Origin: Sipunculus nudus
Taxonomy: Eukaryota; Annelida; Sipuncula; Golfingiida; Sipunculidae
Direction of reading: 5' to 3'
Assembly: GCA_026874595.1 (NCBI GenBank)
Contig: CM049317.1
Location: forward strand, 77,323,891-77,387,890
DNA: 64,000 nt
In this document: positions 22,904-35,509 of the stretch, one piece after another
Numbering within the stretch: position 1 is the first letter of the stretch
Layout: each line of letters begins with the position of its first letter
Position numbers and translations under genes: made by a program
The notes under the pieces: generated by a model
What the model saw: only the letters and a program-made list of their open reading frames with translations
Database searches by the model: none
Told to the model about the DNA's origin: nothing

Positions 22904-22965
22904 ATGAATATTCATCCGGTGCACAAACAATAATCATAAGCTATATCTGACTCATGAATATTCAT
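22904..22965. promoter_or_regulatory. Paired 12-bp palindromes ATGAATATTCAT
   Basis: Two perfect copies at 22,904-22,915 and 22,954-22,965, exactly 50 bases apart, each followed by a related CGGTGC..CAAA.AATAATC segment. They lie 39-100 bases upstream of a TATA-like box and may bind a dimeric or POU/homeobox-type factor; that role is inference. Confidence 0.4.
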
Positions 22966-23003
22966 TAGGTCCGCGGTGCGCAAAGAATAATCGATATTTT
23001 GGG

Positions 23004-23061
23004 TATATAATACTGACAGGCTTATCTCTGGTGGCGGTCCTAGTTGGGAGATGACCATAAG
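23004..23061 (+). promoter_or_regulatory. Candidate TATA promoter and 5' leader exon of the glucosidase gene
   Basis: TATATAA at 23,004-23,010 is followed about 25-30 bases later by a short GC-richer stretch ending CCATAAG/GTAAAG, a good donor at 23,061. The glucosidase ATG exon is preceded by an acceptor (TATTATACAG, ending 25,850), so a spliced leader of about 30 nt is possible. The leader would contain one ATG at 23,051. Transcription from here is inference. Confidence 0.35.
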
Positions 23062-25702
23062 GTAAAGTACATTGCTTTATTATCACCGAATCACATACCG
23101 GCCATGGCTATACTTATCGTTAAGATTCTGTTGGTCCAAGGTCAACAAATGTCACTCCGCTGAAATATTTTACATCTTACACTTCATGAAATATCTCATC
23201 CGATATAATTTGTTTTTCTGAAGTAACGGAAAAATTCAAATCAGGGATATACCTATTATTATATTACATTAGAGAAAACACTAGTTCTAAGACCTTACTG
23301 CTTTTTTCAAGTCACCGCCATTTAAAATGGGTATCATCCCAGCTAGACGGGTCCCACTCAGACGGGTCCCGGTTTGAAGGGGCAATATTGGACGGATCTC
23401 ACGTTCACATTGAAATATTTCCTATTGTTCCTACAACTGTTGATTTCAATAGTACTTTTAATAGTAAACAAAAGTAGTTAAAGACCCGAAACAAAAAAAT
23501 GAGCCAGGAAACCTTTGCAAAGATTTTCTCATTACAATGGAAAGACGAAAGTTTCCATGCAATACACAGAGAGTGATAATGTTTAATTGTCCCATGGGGC
23601 CGTGTTCATGTTCATTATCCGTGAGCGGTATCCAACCTACCCCCTCCTCACATATAGTATATTTATATATGTACATTGGTTGTTATGTCCTACATATATG
23701 ATGTAAAGCCACTATATACTCGCTACGTATTAGTTTTTTTTTACAAGTGTATAATAATTTAAATATATAACTCATACTGTTACTCCGACAACTTACTTCT
23801 AGACTATCACCACCACTAGTAGCGATAGTAACAAAAGAAGTAGGAGGGGATTGGAGTAGTTATATACCCTTGGGAAGAATATACATGCTGGCAATAACGT
23901 CTGTTTTCTATTAATCTCTTACATATAATGTGTAAATGCATACAATGTAAAAAGTGGGTAGAGTTATTGACAGTGATTTTGGTATTTACCAGAATGCCGA
24001 CGGGGATTTTATATCTTTCAGGCTTATACACAGTCTACATGCTGAGCCATGCAGTAAAATCCACAAGGAATTTCTTCCCTTTAGCCACAAATAATGTTCG
24101 GTTTTGGCGGAGTAACACGTCCTCTCCTAAAGGGTCTCTCACTGTAGTTTATGCGATAATTTGGTAAATTCATCAGCTAACCGAGGCATATATAATGGTT
24201 AACTTCATATTCACGGTGCTCAATTTTCTTTTCGATTTTCAATTTTTTTCACGAGGGTTACGCGTTTGCGACTTCATTAACCATACACTACTCGACACAA
24301 ACTATAACCATAATTATAACAACTGTTCAATTATTTAAGGTTTATTTTGGTAAATTTTGTTTAATTCTCGGCTACATAAAGTCCGCTACAGGATATAACA
24401 AACGCAATGGATTTGTTTATAAAATCAGGGCTTACACCCATAAGACAGAAATTAACCTTACATTTTATTACGATGAATAACCTGTGGGTGACCTTATGTC
24501 AGTGCCGCCTGCTTTGAAGGCCACATGAGCAGACGAAAGTGTGACATTTTACGCAAGCAAATAATTGTTGATTTCCTCCAACAAGTCAGGGACACGTCTG
24601 TATGTGGTAAACAATGACCCAGATCCCAGCGTGCCTTGTCGCAACAAGCACCTCGCACCAGGGAAGTTTTTGTATTAGCTGTCAAAAATCATCGATTGAT
24701 TTGCTTTCAAGACAATAGAAGTATGATATTTTATCTGGTAACGAGACAACAGTGGTTTGATGTTTTTGGAAATAAGGATATTTAAACACTTGAGCAGACT
24801 TAAGTCAGTCATTTTTAGTGACACTCCGGTTGTTAAAGCAATCAGGTGGCCATCGAGAAAGTTGATTGACAGCTGTCATTCGATCCCAACGATCTATAGA
24901 TTGACAAATCCAAATTCTGCAACAGAGAGCAGCATATTTTCTGTATTTCTTGGCTTTTATATACAGCGCCTTAAATTAAAGTTTCAATAATTCAGTAATA
25001 GAATCTTCCATGTTAACTTATCCTCTCATATTTTTATTTACATTTTACAAATAAACTTACCAAGTCAATTTTAAGCTGTACAAAATCAATTAATAATAAA
25101 TAATATGGTTACATTTGTGTAGAAGGCTTTTCGTAATCAATTTAAATGGGAGTTTTAAGTATCACTTATGTGTTATAGGGAGTGCTTCACGAATTGTTTC
25201 TCGAAATGCATTTACTTTTTAGTATAATTTTCTGTCCCACCTATTATTGCTTTTTATCTTTGAATTTCGACCTCAACATACAAACCCTTGGTGTGAACAC
25301 CAACATCAATACCGGTAAACATATTTGATAATCTTTGTTATGTTGTATTAATTAAGAATCATGTTATTCAAAATATCGGTTTCCTAACTTTTCACTGACT
25401 CTAAATTCTAGAGTTTTTAAAACTATTCAAACTTATCCAGATTGAATACAAATTCAGCTAGATATTATAATGATATAAATTTGCATTTCCTTATATGAAG
25501 CTCTAAGTTTGTATGTTATTTTTAACAATGCATATCACTGAATCATTTTATTAAATGAAAATAAAATCAACATTTACAAACAAAAGCAGCATGATCAGCC
25601 TTTTCTCAGACAAACGATGTCAAACTTGGACAACCTCAAAGGGAATATTGGTAACATATTTAGTCCTCTATATTCGATTAACGGAATGAGGAGACCCTCC
25701 CC

Positions 25703-25704
<2 letters not shown>
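23062..25704. other. Putative first intron of the glucosidase gene, no coding sequence seen
   Basis: AT-rich with no exon-like segment. If the leader exon is wrong, this is intergenic. Confidence 0.35.

Positions 25705-25706
<2 letters not shown>

Positions 25707-25777
<71 letters not shown>
25707..25777. repeat. (CT)n(TA)n compound microsatellite
   Basis: About 18 CT followed by about 17 TA repeats, ending 81 bases before the glucosidase start codon. The CT tract could serve as a pyrimidine tract for the acceptor at 25,850 or as a promoter GAGA-type element. Confidence 0.9.
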
Positions 25778-25783
<6 letters not shown>

Positions 25784-25858
25784 CACACAAATATACATAT
25801 ATATATGTATATACATTTACACATATATATAATATAGATATATTATACAGAAGTAGCC

Positions 25859-25965
25859 ATGAGGTTGCTGGCAGCTTGTTTCGGGTTGCTGTACATCCTG
25901 CATCACGTGATCACGCAGTCAGTCCCGGACATCAGCCCTGTGCCCTGGGTATTTGGAGCTGACAG
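25859..25965 (+). CDS. PGGHG: PGGHG exon 1, signal peptide
   Basis: Encodes MRLLAACFGLLYILHHVITQ as signal, then PVPWVFGAD; donor GACAG/GTACGT. Confidence 0.85.
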
Positions 25966-28900
25966 GTACGTCAACGGAAACACATCCTGTTTTCAAGAGA
26001 AAAAAAAATTAAAAGGCAACAAAATTTCAGTTTTATTTATTTACCTCGATTTATGAATATATATAAATGTGCTAAACATTGTCAGCACCTGGGGGTGTTA
26101 GAGTAACTGTTTTCAAGTAAAAGGGAATGACATAGTTTCCCTTAGTTTCACAAGGAAAACTCATATGTTTATACATTGATCATGTATGAAACTTTGTCTC
26201 AGTAACTATCAGCAGACTCCAGTCATTAATTTATTTTAATACATTCACAACGTTATTTTGATTCGCGTGGTCAGTCACAGGTTGGCAAAGAACATATTTT
26301 ACATCAAAGGCTTTGAATGCATATTTCATCTTAGAGTACAAATGTGAAATATAACACAGAAATAGGAATATTTAATGCGGGCAGTTAAAAACTTCGAATG
26401 TAAATTATAATTAACTTTGTTTCAGATTGCCCGAAGAGATTAGGTATATGCCGTCAGTGTCCAACGGCCATATCGCCACAAACGTTTACACTGACACCAT
26501 CTTCATAAACGGCCTGTACAGCGGCCCGGGAGGTCAGTGCTAGTCAGACTGTCTCTACTTCTACACAAAGTTTATTTTGCACGATACCTGTTGCAAAAAC
26601 GATATAAAACTTGCTGGAAATGGGTGTCATATAGTCAGCAATGTGCAAACTAATAATTATATTTATATATGTGCAATGCACTTTGCATCTTCGGAGCGCA
26701 TCACTTCTATTACATATGATTTGTTATGGATAAAATCTGATCATGGCGCTGGCGGTAATCTACCACTCAATTTTAATTAAGTTAAGTTTTTCTTTTAATT
26801 ACAGGATGGAGTCACCGCGCCAGGATCCCGTCCTTCCACGCCAGTAACTTCAGCGTGAACGGCGTGGCCCTCATTGACCACAGCAGAACGTACAACCTTG
26901 ACGTAAGGGAAGGTATGGTCATTATGCTATATCGTTCATAGTTCCTTTATGCTAACAAAGCAAGCAGTTTGCCTATCAAATTCCTGTTTTTGTTTTATTT
27001 ATTTGATCTTCCCCGTCATGTCCCCAGCCGTAGATAATGGACGAAACTTAACTAACTAAAACCTACAATTATGTATTTGGCCAATACATTTTTCTACTTC
27101 AAAGCGGGAACTGTCGGTTATACAGGAGTATCCATGACTCAGTGCCAACTACTCTTCTATATCGTAATTTGTAATGTATGAGTAATATAAGGTATGCAAA
27201 AAATAAGGAATCCAAAGAACAGTCATAAGAATGTTACAATCAAAATCTTAACTTGAACAAATCAATTAATTTGTAAGATGGGCTCACATCAGAGGCAACA
27301 TATGAGAAAGTTGAAAATGAAATTGAAAAAAAGTAAGTAAATGCAGACTATTTAGTAAAGTAAATAATGCCTTAACAAAAGTCATACGTACGTGAATACC
27401 TATGTAGTTCTAGTGAACTTTGATTATATATTAATTGAATGTCCTCTATGATATCCGACCAGAACGTTTAAAAGAACGACATCCTTTTATAGATTAACAT
27501 TGCTGCTTAACGTTTCCTGTGCATGATATTTAGGCAAGGGTTCAGCTGAGGGACAAACTGTTCTATTTACCGTAAACACAATGGGAGTCACAAGGTCAAT
27601 GTGATAGGACAAACATTATTTACTTCGCCCCATGTACATGTTATTGTTATATCAACGGTGTGAGCTGAGACCCTAATAATATACTCCACGGGCATCTCTC
27701 TTACCGACAAATGTTTCTTGTCTTCAAAACATGAAGGCCAGAGTTCGCTGCTTAACAAACCCAGAGTACGATCAAATTATCAATTTAGAACACTTGAAAA
27801 CAATTGTGTTCACCACATGCCCCGCCTCTTGACTTAATTATGGACAAGGCCCCATGACCAAACGTCAAAACCAGACTGAGAGGTTTGTACCTTGTAGGGT
27901 CCTCGCGTCCTATTTGTCTCGTTTATTTCTTATTCTCTTATAAATATCGTTGCGCCACGTAACAACAAATCTTGAAATCCTTTCAGTCCCATCGCTAACT
28001 ATTGTGTATATGTGTGTGTGTGGGTGTGGAGGGGGAGGGAAGGGTTCTACATAAAAATGCAACTAAAAAGATCTAATCACACTTTATTGTGTTAATTTTA
28101 TTATTAACAAGTAAAAGCCTGAATGTGTCAGCGACATTTTGTCTAGGCTCTCAATATAATTATCTCATGATATCGGGTGTAGAATGATTTCAAATCTTAG
28201 TTCTGCTTAATTTTGATTAAATTAACGTTTTGCATGTTGAAAGACCGGAAGTAGATGCAGAGCCATATTTGTCTAGTTGTATGTCTGTTTTCTGAAAATC
28301 ACCAGCCATTGGTGCTCTCATAGAAATTTGTTTCATTTCATCAAATTCCTTTTGGGGTTAGAGGAGGTATGCGCTCTTTGATTAATCTCTAGTTTATTCT
28401 AAACAAATTGTTTTACATTTCCAGGTGTGTTTATTGAGAACACCTCCACATCGCAGGCCGACTTTGTATACCGGACGTACGCTCACCACTACTACAACCG
28501 ACTCTTAGTTACTGACCTCACAGTGACCCGGAAGTCAGGACAGACCGGAAATATAATCATAAACCGTGAAAATTTACAAGGCGGGCCCAGCGAGGACTTC
28601 TATTTTATCAACGATACAGACGCGGGGAATGGATACAGGTTTGAAAACCTTTATAAATAATTTTCGGTATAAAAAACCAACCCCCATGGTATAATGAAAC
28701 TTGTTTGCATCAATTTGTTTACATTTTGCCCATAGAACAGAATGAGTGAAATGAGTGAATGGGTGATTGAAATGTGGGTTCCTTGAAACACGATTATTGA
28801 TATTTTAAGTAACTATCACATACCCGTTCTTGTCCAGTTCACATTTTTCTGAGTACAACATCCCCTTCTTAAGAATATGTTTAATTTCTTAGGAAATGCA

Positions 28901-31900
28901 TTATAAACTGGTGGTACCACCGTCAGTTATGAAATAGATATCTTTCGCTTCGTAGCGCCGTCTATAGTCCGTTCAACCAAGGGGTGTCCATTGAGATTTG
29001 GCAGTATATTTACAGTTGGCAGTTAAGTCTCCCAAAGCAAGTTGTAATGAAGGAAAGAACAACGTGACTGAATAACCAGACTGAAACCTAAGCATACCTT
29101 GTAAGTAATTTCAGAAATACAATGTAAAACAGTATATTGAAAAATGTCTCAACCCCAGTCATAAAAGTCAGTGGTCACTTACACAAGGAATTAGCATTAA
29201 ACGCGGCTGACCGGATGTTTCATGTCATAAATAATATAAAACGTGTAACTATCAAACTGAGACATGTAACTAGGGACAGACGCCATGCCACGAGGCCAGA
29301 AGAAGCAGGAGGCGATAAGATCAAATTTTGGTTTTTGTAAAGATTTAAAAAAAAAACTTGTACGAGGCCTATAACCGCTCATCCACTGTAACGTCAAAGT
29401 GTGTGATAATGTTTAAGTTTGAGATAACAGTTAAAGTTTAATCGGCGCCCCTTCATGGAACATGCATTAGTATTCAGAATTTGAATAAGTTATATGATTC
29501 AAATTTCTGTCGTGTTAATTAAACGACAACCTGAATTAAACTTTATCTTACTAGAGCGAAATACTGCTATTTACAATCCATTAACAATTAATTAAACGTA
29601 TGTGGATATAATTGCAAAGGAATGGCCAAGTATGAATTATTTATTTACACTAGTAAACACAAGATGGGGAAGCTGTATAACCGCAAATAGTAATAAAGAT
29701 GTATTAAGGTATTTCAAACTTATTTCAGTTTCACTATTTTAACACTCAGCAGAGGTCGCTCATTCGGATTAACGTCTCTTTCACCGCACTGGGTTCAAAT
29801 CTTCTCTTTTGTGTGTGTCGAAAATGTGCTCTGTTTTGTTATCCTGGGGGGGGGGGGGTATTCTTTCATTCAAATTACGGGGTAAATATCAAGAAAATTA
29901 TTGAAGCCGGAATATATATATATAAGTTTTGCTCCCCATTCTGGAAGAAATTTCCATTAAGAATATGGACAGGATGGGAAGGCAATTCATGTACATATTC
30001 CTTTTTCCGAACAACATGATTTTTTTCAAATAGACTTGTTTCTACCAAATGGACTTGTTTCCACCAAATGGACTTGTTTATCTTCCAGTATATGATTCTT
30101 ATCTTACCATATTTGTTTCTTTGAATCTATTATTTACACATTTTACAGTCAGCCACATTCTAGTCACTGTACCTAATGTGTTTACATTTTACAGACTGCA
30201 CTTCGCGCATATTAACATATCGGAGAGTGAGACCAGTGGCCTGACACCGTTGTATTTACTTCGGAATGAGATACCCGACACCTTGACACTCTTAGCCAAT
30301 CAGAGCACAGAACGCTGGGTGTTCTTGCTGAGCGCCGACATGAAGGAGGACGCACCACGTGACGACCTGAACAACGCACTGACTATTTTACAGCGGTCAA
30401 ACGGCCCAGACATCCTGCTAAAGGTCAAAGTTCAATCTTCTACATTTATATGTCGACTTTGATTTGGGGGGGGGAGGGGGGGGGGGGGGTAGGGTCGAGG
30501 TTGGGTCAAACCACCAAACAGCTGCATTGATTTATTTGCAATCATGTTTTTTACAGTACAGATTTTAGCTCAGCTGACTTTCAGTCCTGCTGAGCTATAG
30601 CGATCACTCTTTGTCCGTCGTCCGTCTGTCTGTCTGTCCGTCTGTCCGTTAACCTGGCACAAATCGTAACCGCTGGACTTAGAATCTTGTAACTTGAGAT
30701 TCTGAGAGGTTGATGAAAAATCTCCCTGGAAACCAGAAATTAGGTCTCTGTTACTCATATCCTTCGAGCTATTGGGCCCCAAAGTACCCCCCAGAATAGT
30801 CAAAAATTTCATACAAAAACTTCAATATCTTGTTAACTACATCACTGATGGTCATAATTTTTGGCATACATATTGATCATGAGATGTTCCATCAGTTCCT
30901 GCAGACTTGTGGCGCCACCTATATTTTTTTATTTTTTACGAATTTTTTTCTCTATTTTTGAGACCTTTAAAATGTGAACATCTGTTAACAGGGCACAAAT
31001 CGTTAAGACTGGACCTAGAATCTTCATTCTTGACACAGTGAAAGACCTATGAAAAGTCTCCATGGAAACTAGAAATTAGGTCTCTGTTACCCAAATCCTT
31101 TGAGCTATGTGGCCCCAAAGTACCCCCCAGAATAGTTAAAAATTTCATACAAAAACTTCAAAATCTCATTAACTACATCACTGATGGTCATGATTTTTGG
31201 CATACATATTGATTATGAGATGTTTCATCAGTTTTTGCAGACTGGTGGCGCCACCTGTATTTTTCGATTTTTACGAATTGTTTTCTCTTTTTTTTTAGAC
31301 TTTTAAAAAGGTAAACATCTGTTAACAGGGTACAAATCGTAAAGACTTGACCTAGAATCTTCATTCTTGACACATAGGGAGACCCATGAAAAGTCTCCAT
31401 GGAAACCTGAAATTAGGTCTCTGTTAACCATATCCTTTGAGCTGTGGGGCTCCCAATTACCCCCTAGAATAATGAAAAATTTGATAAAAGAAAACTGCAA
31501 CATCTCAATAACTACAACACTGATGGTCATGATTTTTGGCATACTTATTGATCAAGAGGTGTTTCATCAGTTCCTGCAGACTGGTGGCGCCACCTGTATT
31601 TTTTCAAATTTTTACAATTTTTTTTTCTCTATTTATTAGACCTTCAAGGATGTAGTTATCTGTCAACAGGGTACAAATCGTAACGACTGGACCTAGAATC
31701 TTCATTCTTGACACACAGGGAGACCCATGAAAAGTCTCCATGGAAACCTGAAATTAGGTCTCTGTTACCCATATCCTTTCAGCTATGGCACTCCAAAGTA
31801 CAGCCCCGAATAATGGAAAATTTGATACAAAAGCTGAAGTATCTGAACAACTAAAGCAGAGATCACCATAATTGTACTCATGGATATTGATCATGGAATG

Positions 31901-34900
31901 TTTCATCAGTTTCTGCAGACTGGTGGCACCACCTATATTTGTCCTGATTTTTTTTACGAATTTTTTTCTCTATTTTTGCGACCTTTAAAGATATGAACAT
32001 CTGTTAACATGGCACAAATCGTAAAGACTGGACCTAGAATCTTCATTCTTGACACACAGGGAGACCCATGAAAAGTCCCCATGGAAAACTGAAATTAGGT
32101 CTCTGTTACCCATATGCTTTAAGCTGTATGGCTCCAAAATACCCCTAAGAATAATGAAAAATTTGATACAAAAACTGCAGTATCTCAGTAAATACACGAT
32201 GATGGTCATGATTTTTGGTATACATATTGATCATGAGGTGTTCCATCAGTTTCTGCAGACTGGGTGCGCCACCTCTATTTTTATAAATTTTTACGACTTT
32301 TTTTCTTTTTTGAGACCTTTTAAAGATGTGGTTATCTGTCAACAGGGTACAAATCGTAACAACTGGACCTAGAGTGTTCATTCTTGTCATGCAAGGAGGC
32401 CCATGAAAAGTGTCTGTGGAAACCTGAAATTAGGTCTCTATTACCAATATCCTTCAAGCTATAGGACTCCGAAGTATCCTTCAGAATAATGGAAATTTGA
32501 TACAAAAGCTGTAGTATATGAACAACTAATGCAGAGATCACCATGGTTCTTTGCATGCATATTGACCATTAAGTCTTTTTATTAGTTTCTGCAGACTGGT
32601 GGAGCCACCTGCATTTTTTCTCTATTTTTGAGATATATAAATACAGACACAATCTTGGCCTGATGGTTAATCTGTTTGATGCTTCAGTTGAATGGGTATA
32701 TACTACCATTCAGATGATAAAATTTCCTTTTGCGAATCTCTTCCCAGTCAGCTGAGCGTCATGACCCATGGGTCACTTGTTTTATAGTTCAACTGCTCGG
32801 CAAGCCATATATTAACAACCTAAAATGTGCTTTTAAGACATAAGATTTCTCTGATTATTAGTATAAACTATGTCTGCCTAATACAACTTCATAGCAAGAT
32901 AGATATACAATGAATGTACTGTCGTAATGTATAGATAAGTAGCGTTACGCTGATCGAGCTATAGTGTAGTTTTGATTAAAGTAAAATCCATCTGAGATCA
33001 ATCGTCTACGACACACTGTAAAGAGAAAATTTGAGCTACGTTTACAGCATTGACAGATGACAACAAATGTTTAATAGAATGGAGGCTTACAGGGGCTGAT
33101 GAGTTTATTTCTGTATCAATATTTAGGTAGGCCTAATTTTTGCACTGGATGTCAAATATAGCTGACCTTTGGTCTGAGTAATAGTCGTAGCTAAGTGACA
33201 AATCTGCAAACGACATTTTTTTTTATTTGCTGGGCTGCGCTATTGCCGATTCTCCATTATCGCTCAGATGCAGGGGTCATGGGAAGCCTTCAGGTGATCG
33301 TTCAAACATCTGATTTAATTTGTTCTTTATATCTTGAACTAATGAGATCCAAATTTACCTATAACATGTTATAATTTCAGATTCATACTGATGGCTGGGC
33401 ACGAATTTGGCGTCAAGGCCGTGTTGTCGTGGAGGGCGATTTGGAGCTACAGAAAGTCGTGTGGGGGTCACTGTATTACTTGTACTCCAACCTCCCGTCT
33501 ATGAACACCAGCCAGGAAAATAATTTATTTTACGGTTTGTCCCCGGGTGGGTTGTCTAATGGCATGCCGCGTCGAGATTATTATGGTCACGTGTTCTGGG
33601 ACATGGAGACGTGGATGTATCCCGGCATTCTCATGCTCAGGCCGGATCTTGCCAAGCAGATGCTCATGTATAGGTAAGTTTACGTCACAATAAAATTAAT
33701 CTTTTTATATTTTATGTCTAAGGACTAAGCCCTTCTCTGTAAAGCAACAGTAAAAGCAAAGGATTCTTCTTTTGTAGCACAGGCTGTTGCTTGAGGTGGA
33801 AGGGAACCAAATCGTGCAAATAACATATTATTAAGCCTTCCTGATTTCAGGTTTTCATATGCACAGGATAAGCATAAGGTAACCCTATCCCAAACCCTAA
33901 CATAGATTTAGTCGGTATGCAAATGCTCTACATTCTTATATATTTAGTCCCCCGTCGAAAGAAAGGAAGACTTCAAAAAAGGTCCGCGTTTGTCCGTCCG
34001 TCCGTCGTTCCGTGCATCCGCCCGTCCTTCCGTTCGCCCAATCACTGATGCCACACTTTCCTTTTTAAGCATATGGCGGAGGGCTATTTGTGCCTCTGTG
34101 CCCTTGTCACTAACTATATGACTGTTTGTAATGACACTCTTCATTATGTCATGTATTATGTTTTTGGAATCAGAATGAACGGTATGGTCCCCGCCCATGA
34201 GAGGGCGCGTAAGGACTGGTATGACGGCACGAGGTTTCCATGGGAGAGCGGTCAGACGGGTGCAGAGGTCACCCCCGACATCTGTCCTAAATGTCGAGAG
34301 AATCAGCAGCACATCACAGGCAAGTCCAGAGAGTACCAGCAATAAGCCGTCACGTGATACAAAACCAGACACATATAATTAAAAGTCTTCAATCGCCCAG
34401 GGACCGCGAGGAAACAATTTTATGTTAGCATTTAACTGAATCTCTTATCAAAGACCCTTTATTTTTCCTTTCTTAATGTCTACATTTTATTTAATCCATC
34501 GGTGAATCATATACCAAACATTAAAATCTGTCAACTCATTTTGGTACAAATTCCAGCACCTAGAATGATGTATCATTTATCAGTTGAGTAGGGTTTGTCA
34601 TAACACGTGACTTTCTTGTCGCTCTGTGACAGGTGACATCGCGTTCGCAGGTCGTCAGTATGTCTCCGCCACTAGAGACACAGATTGGCTGAACAATTAC
34701 AGACAAAAAGATGGTTACAATGGTTTCGACTTCTTCCGTGAGATGTCGCGCTTCTGGTACAGTCGCCCCACTTGGAACGAATCACGCGGCATGTACGAAG
34801 TAAACGGTATGGTATCATTCAGGATGCATTCATTTTCCAAAACCTCTGAACAAAGTGTTAATTATAGCTCACGAATAACTTTATGAACTGACTCGCGAAT

Positions 34901-35363
34901 GTATCGCACAGCCTGATGCATGTTTTCTTGTTAAAGCTCATCTGTATGCAATCTAACGAGTTTGAAATGACTCGTGTATAATTGTGGCAAATATATAATC
35001 TCATTCTTTATTACGTTGGAGTAAGTAACAATTATATTCCGTGATGATAAAGTTATTGTGTACACATGGACCTCGTTTCAGGCGTCATGGCCCCTGACGA
35101 ACACGCTGACACGGTCAATAATTCAATTTTCACTAACGTTGGGGCCAGCTACTCCGTGAGAGATACTCGGTACATTGCATGTCTTGCCGGGAAGGACCCG
35201 GAAGCGGAAATCCCAGAGAGATGGCTGCACGTGACCAAGAACCTCGTTTTCAACTTTAACCAAAAGAACCGTTACCATGAGGAGTATGATGGCTACGACC
35301 ATGAGCGGGTCACAAGTAATCACCTTGAAATTCCATTACATTTCCTATTCTTAAAGATTACCC

Positions 35364-35404
<41 letters not shown>

Positions 35405-35411
35405 TTAAAAA

Positions 35412-35467
<56 letters not shown>

Positions 35468-35477
35468 TTAATAACTA

Positions 35478-35509
<32 letters not shown>

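Noticed and set aside
30563-32560. Several 70-107-residue frames on both strands
   Set aside because: Translations of the tandem-core element's repeated units; the same peptides recur at 13.9-14.8 kb.
33944-34372. 142-residue minus-strand frame
   Set aside because: Antisense of PGGHG exon 7 plus an intronic GTCC repeat.
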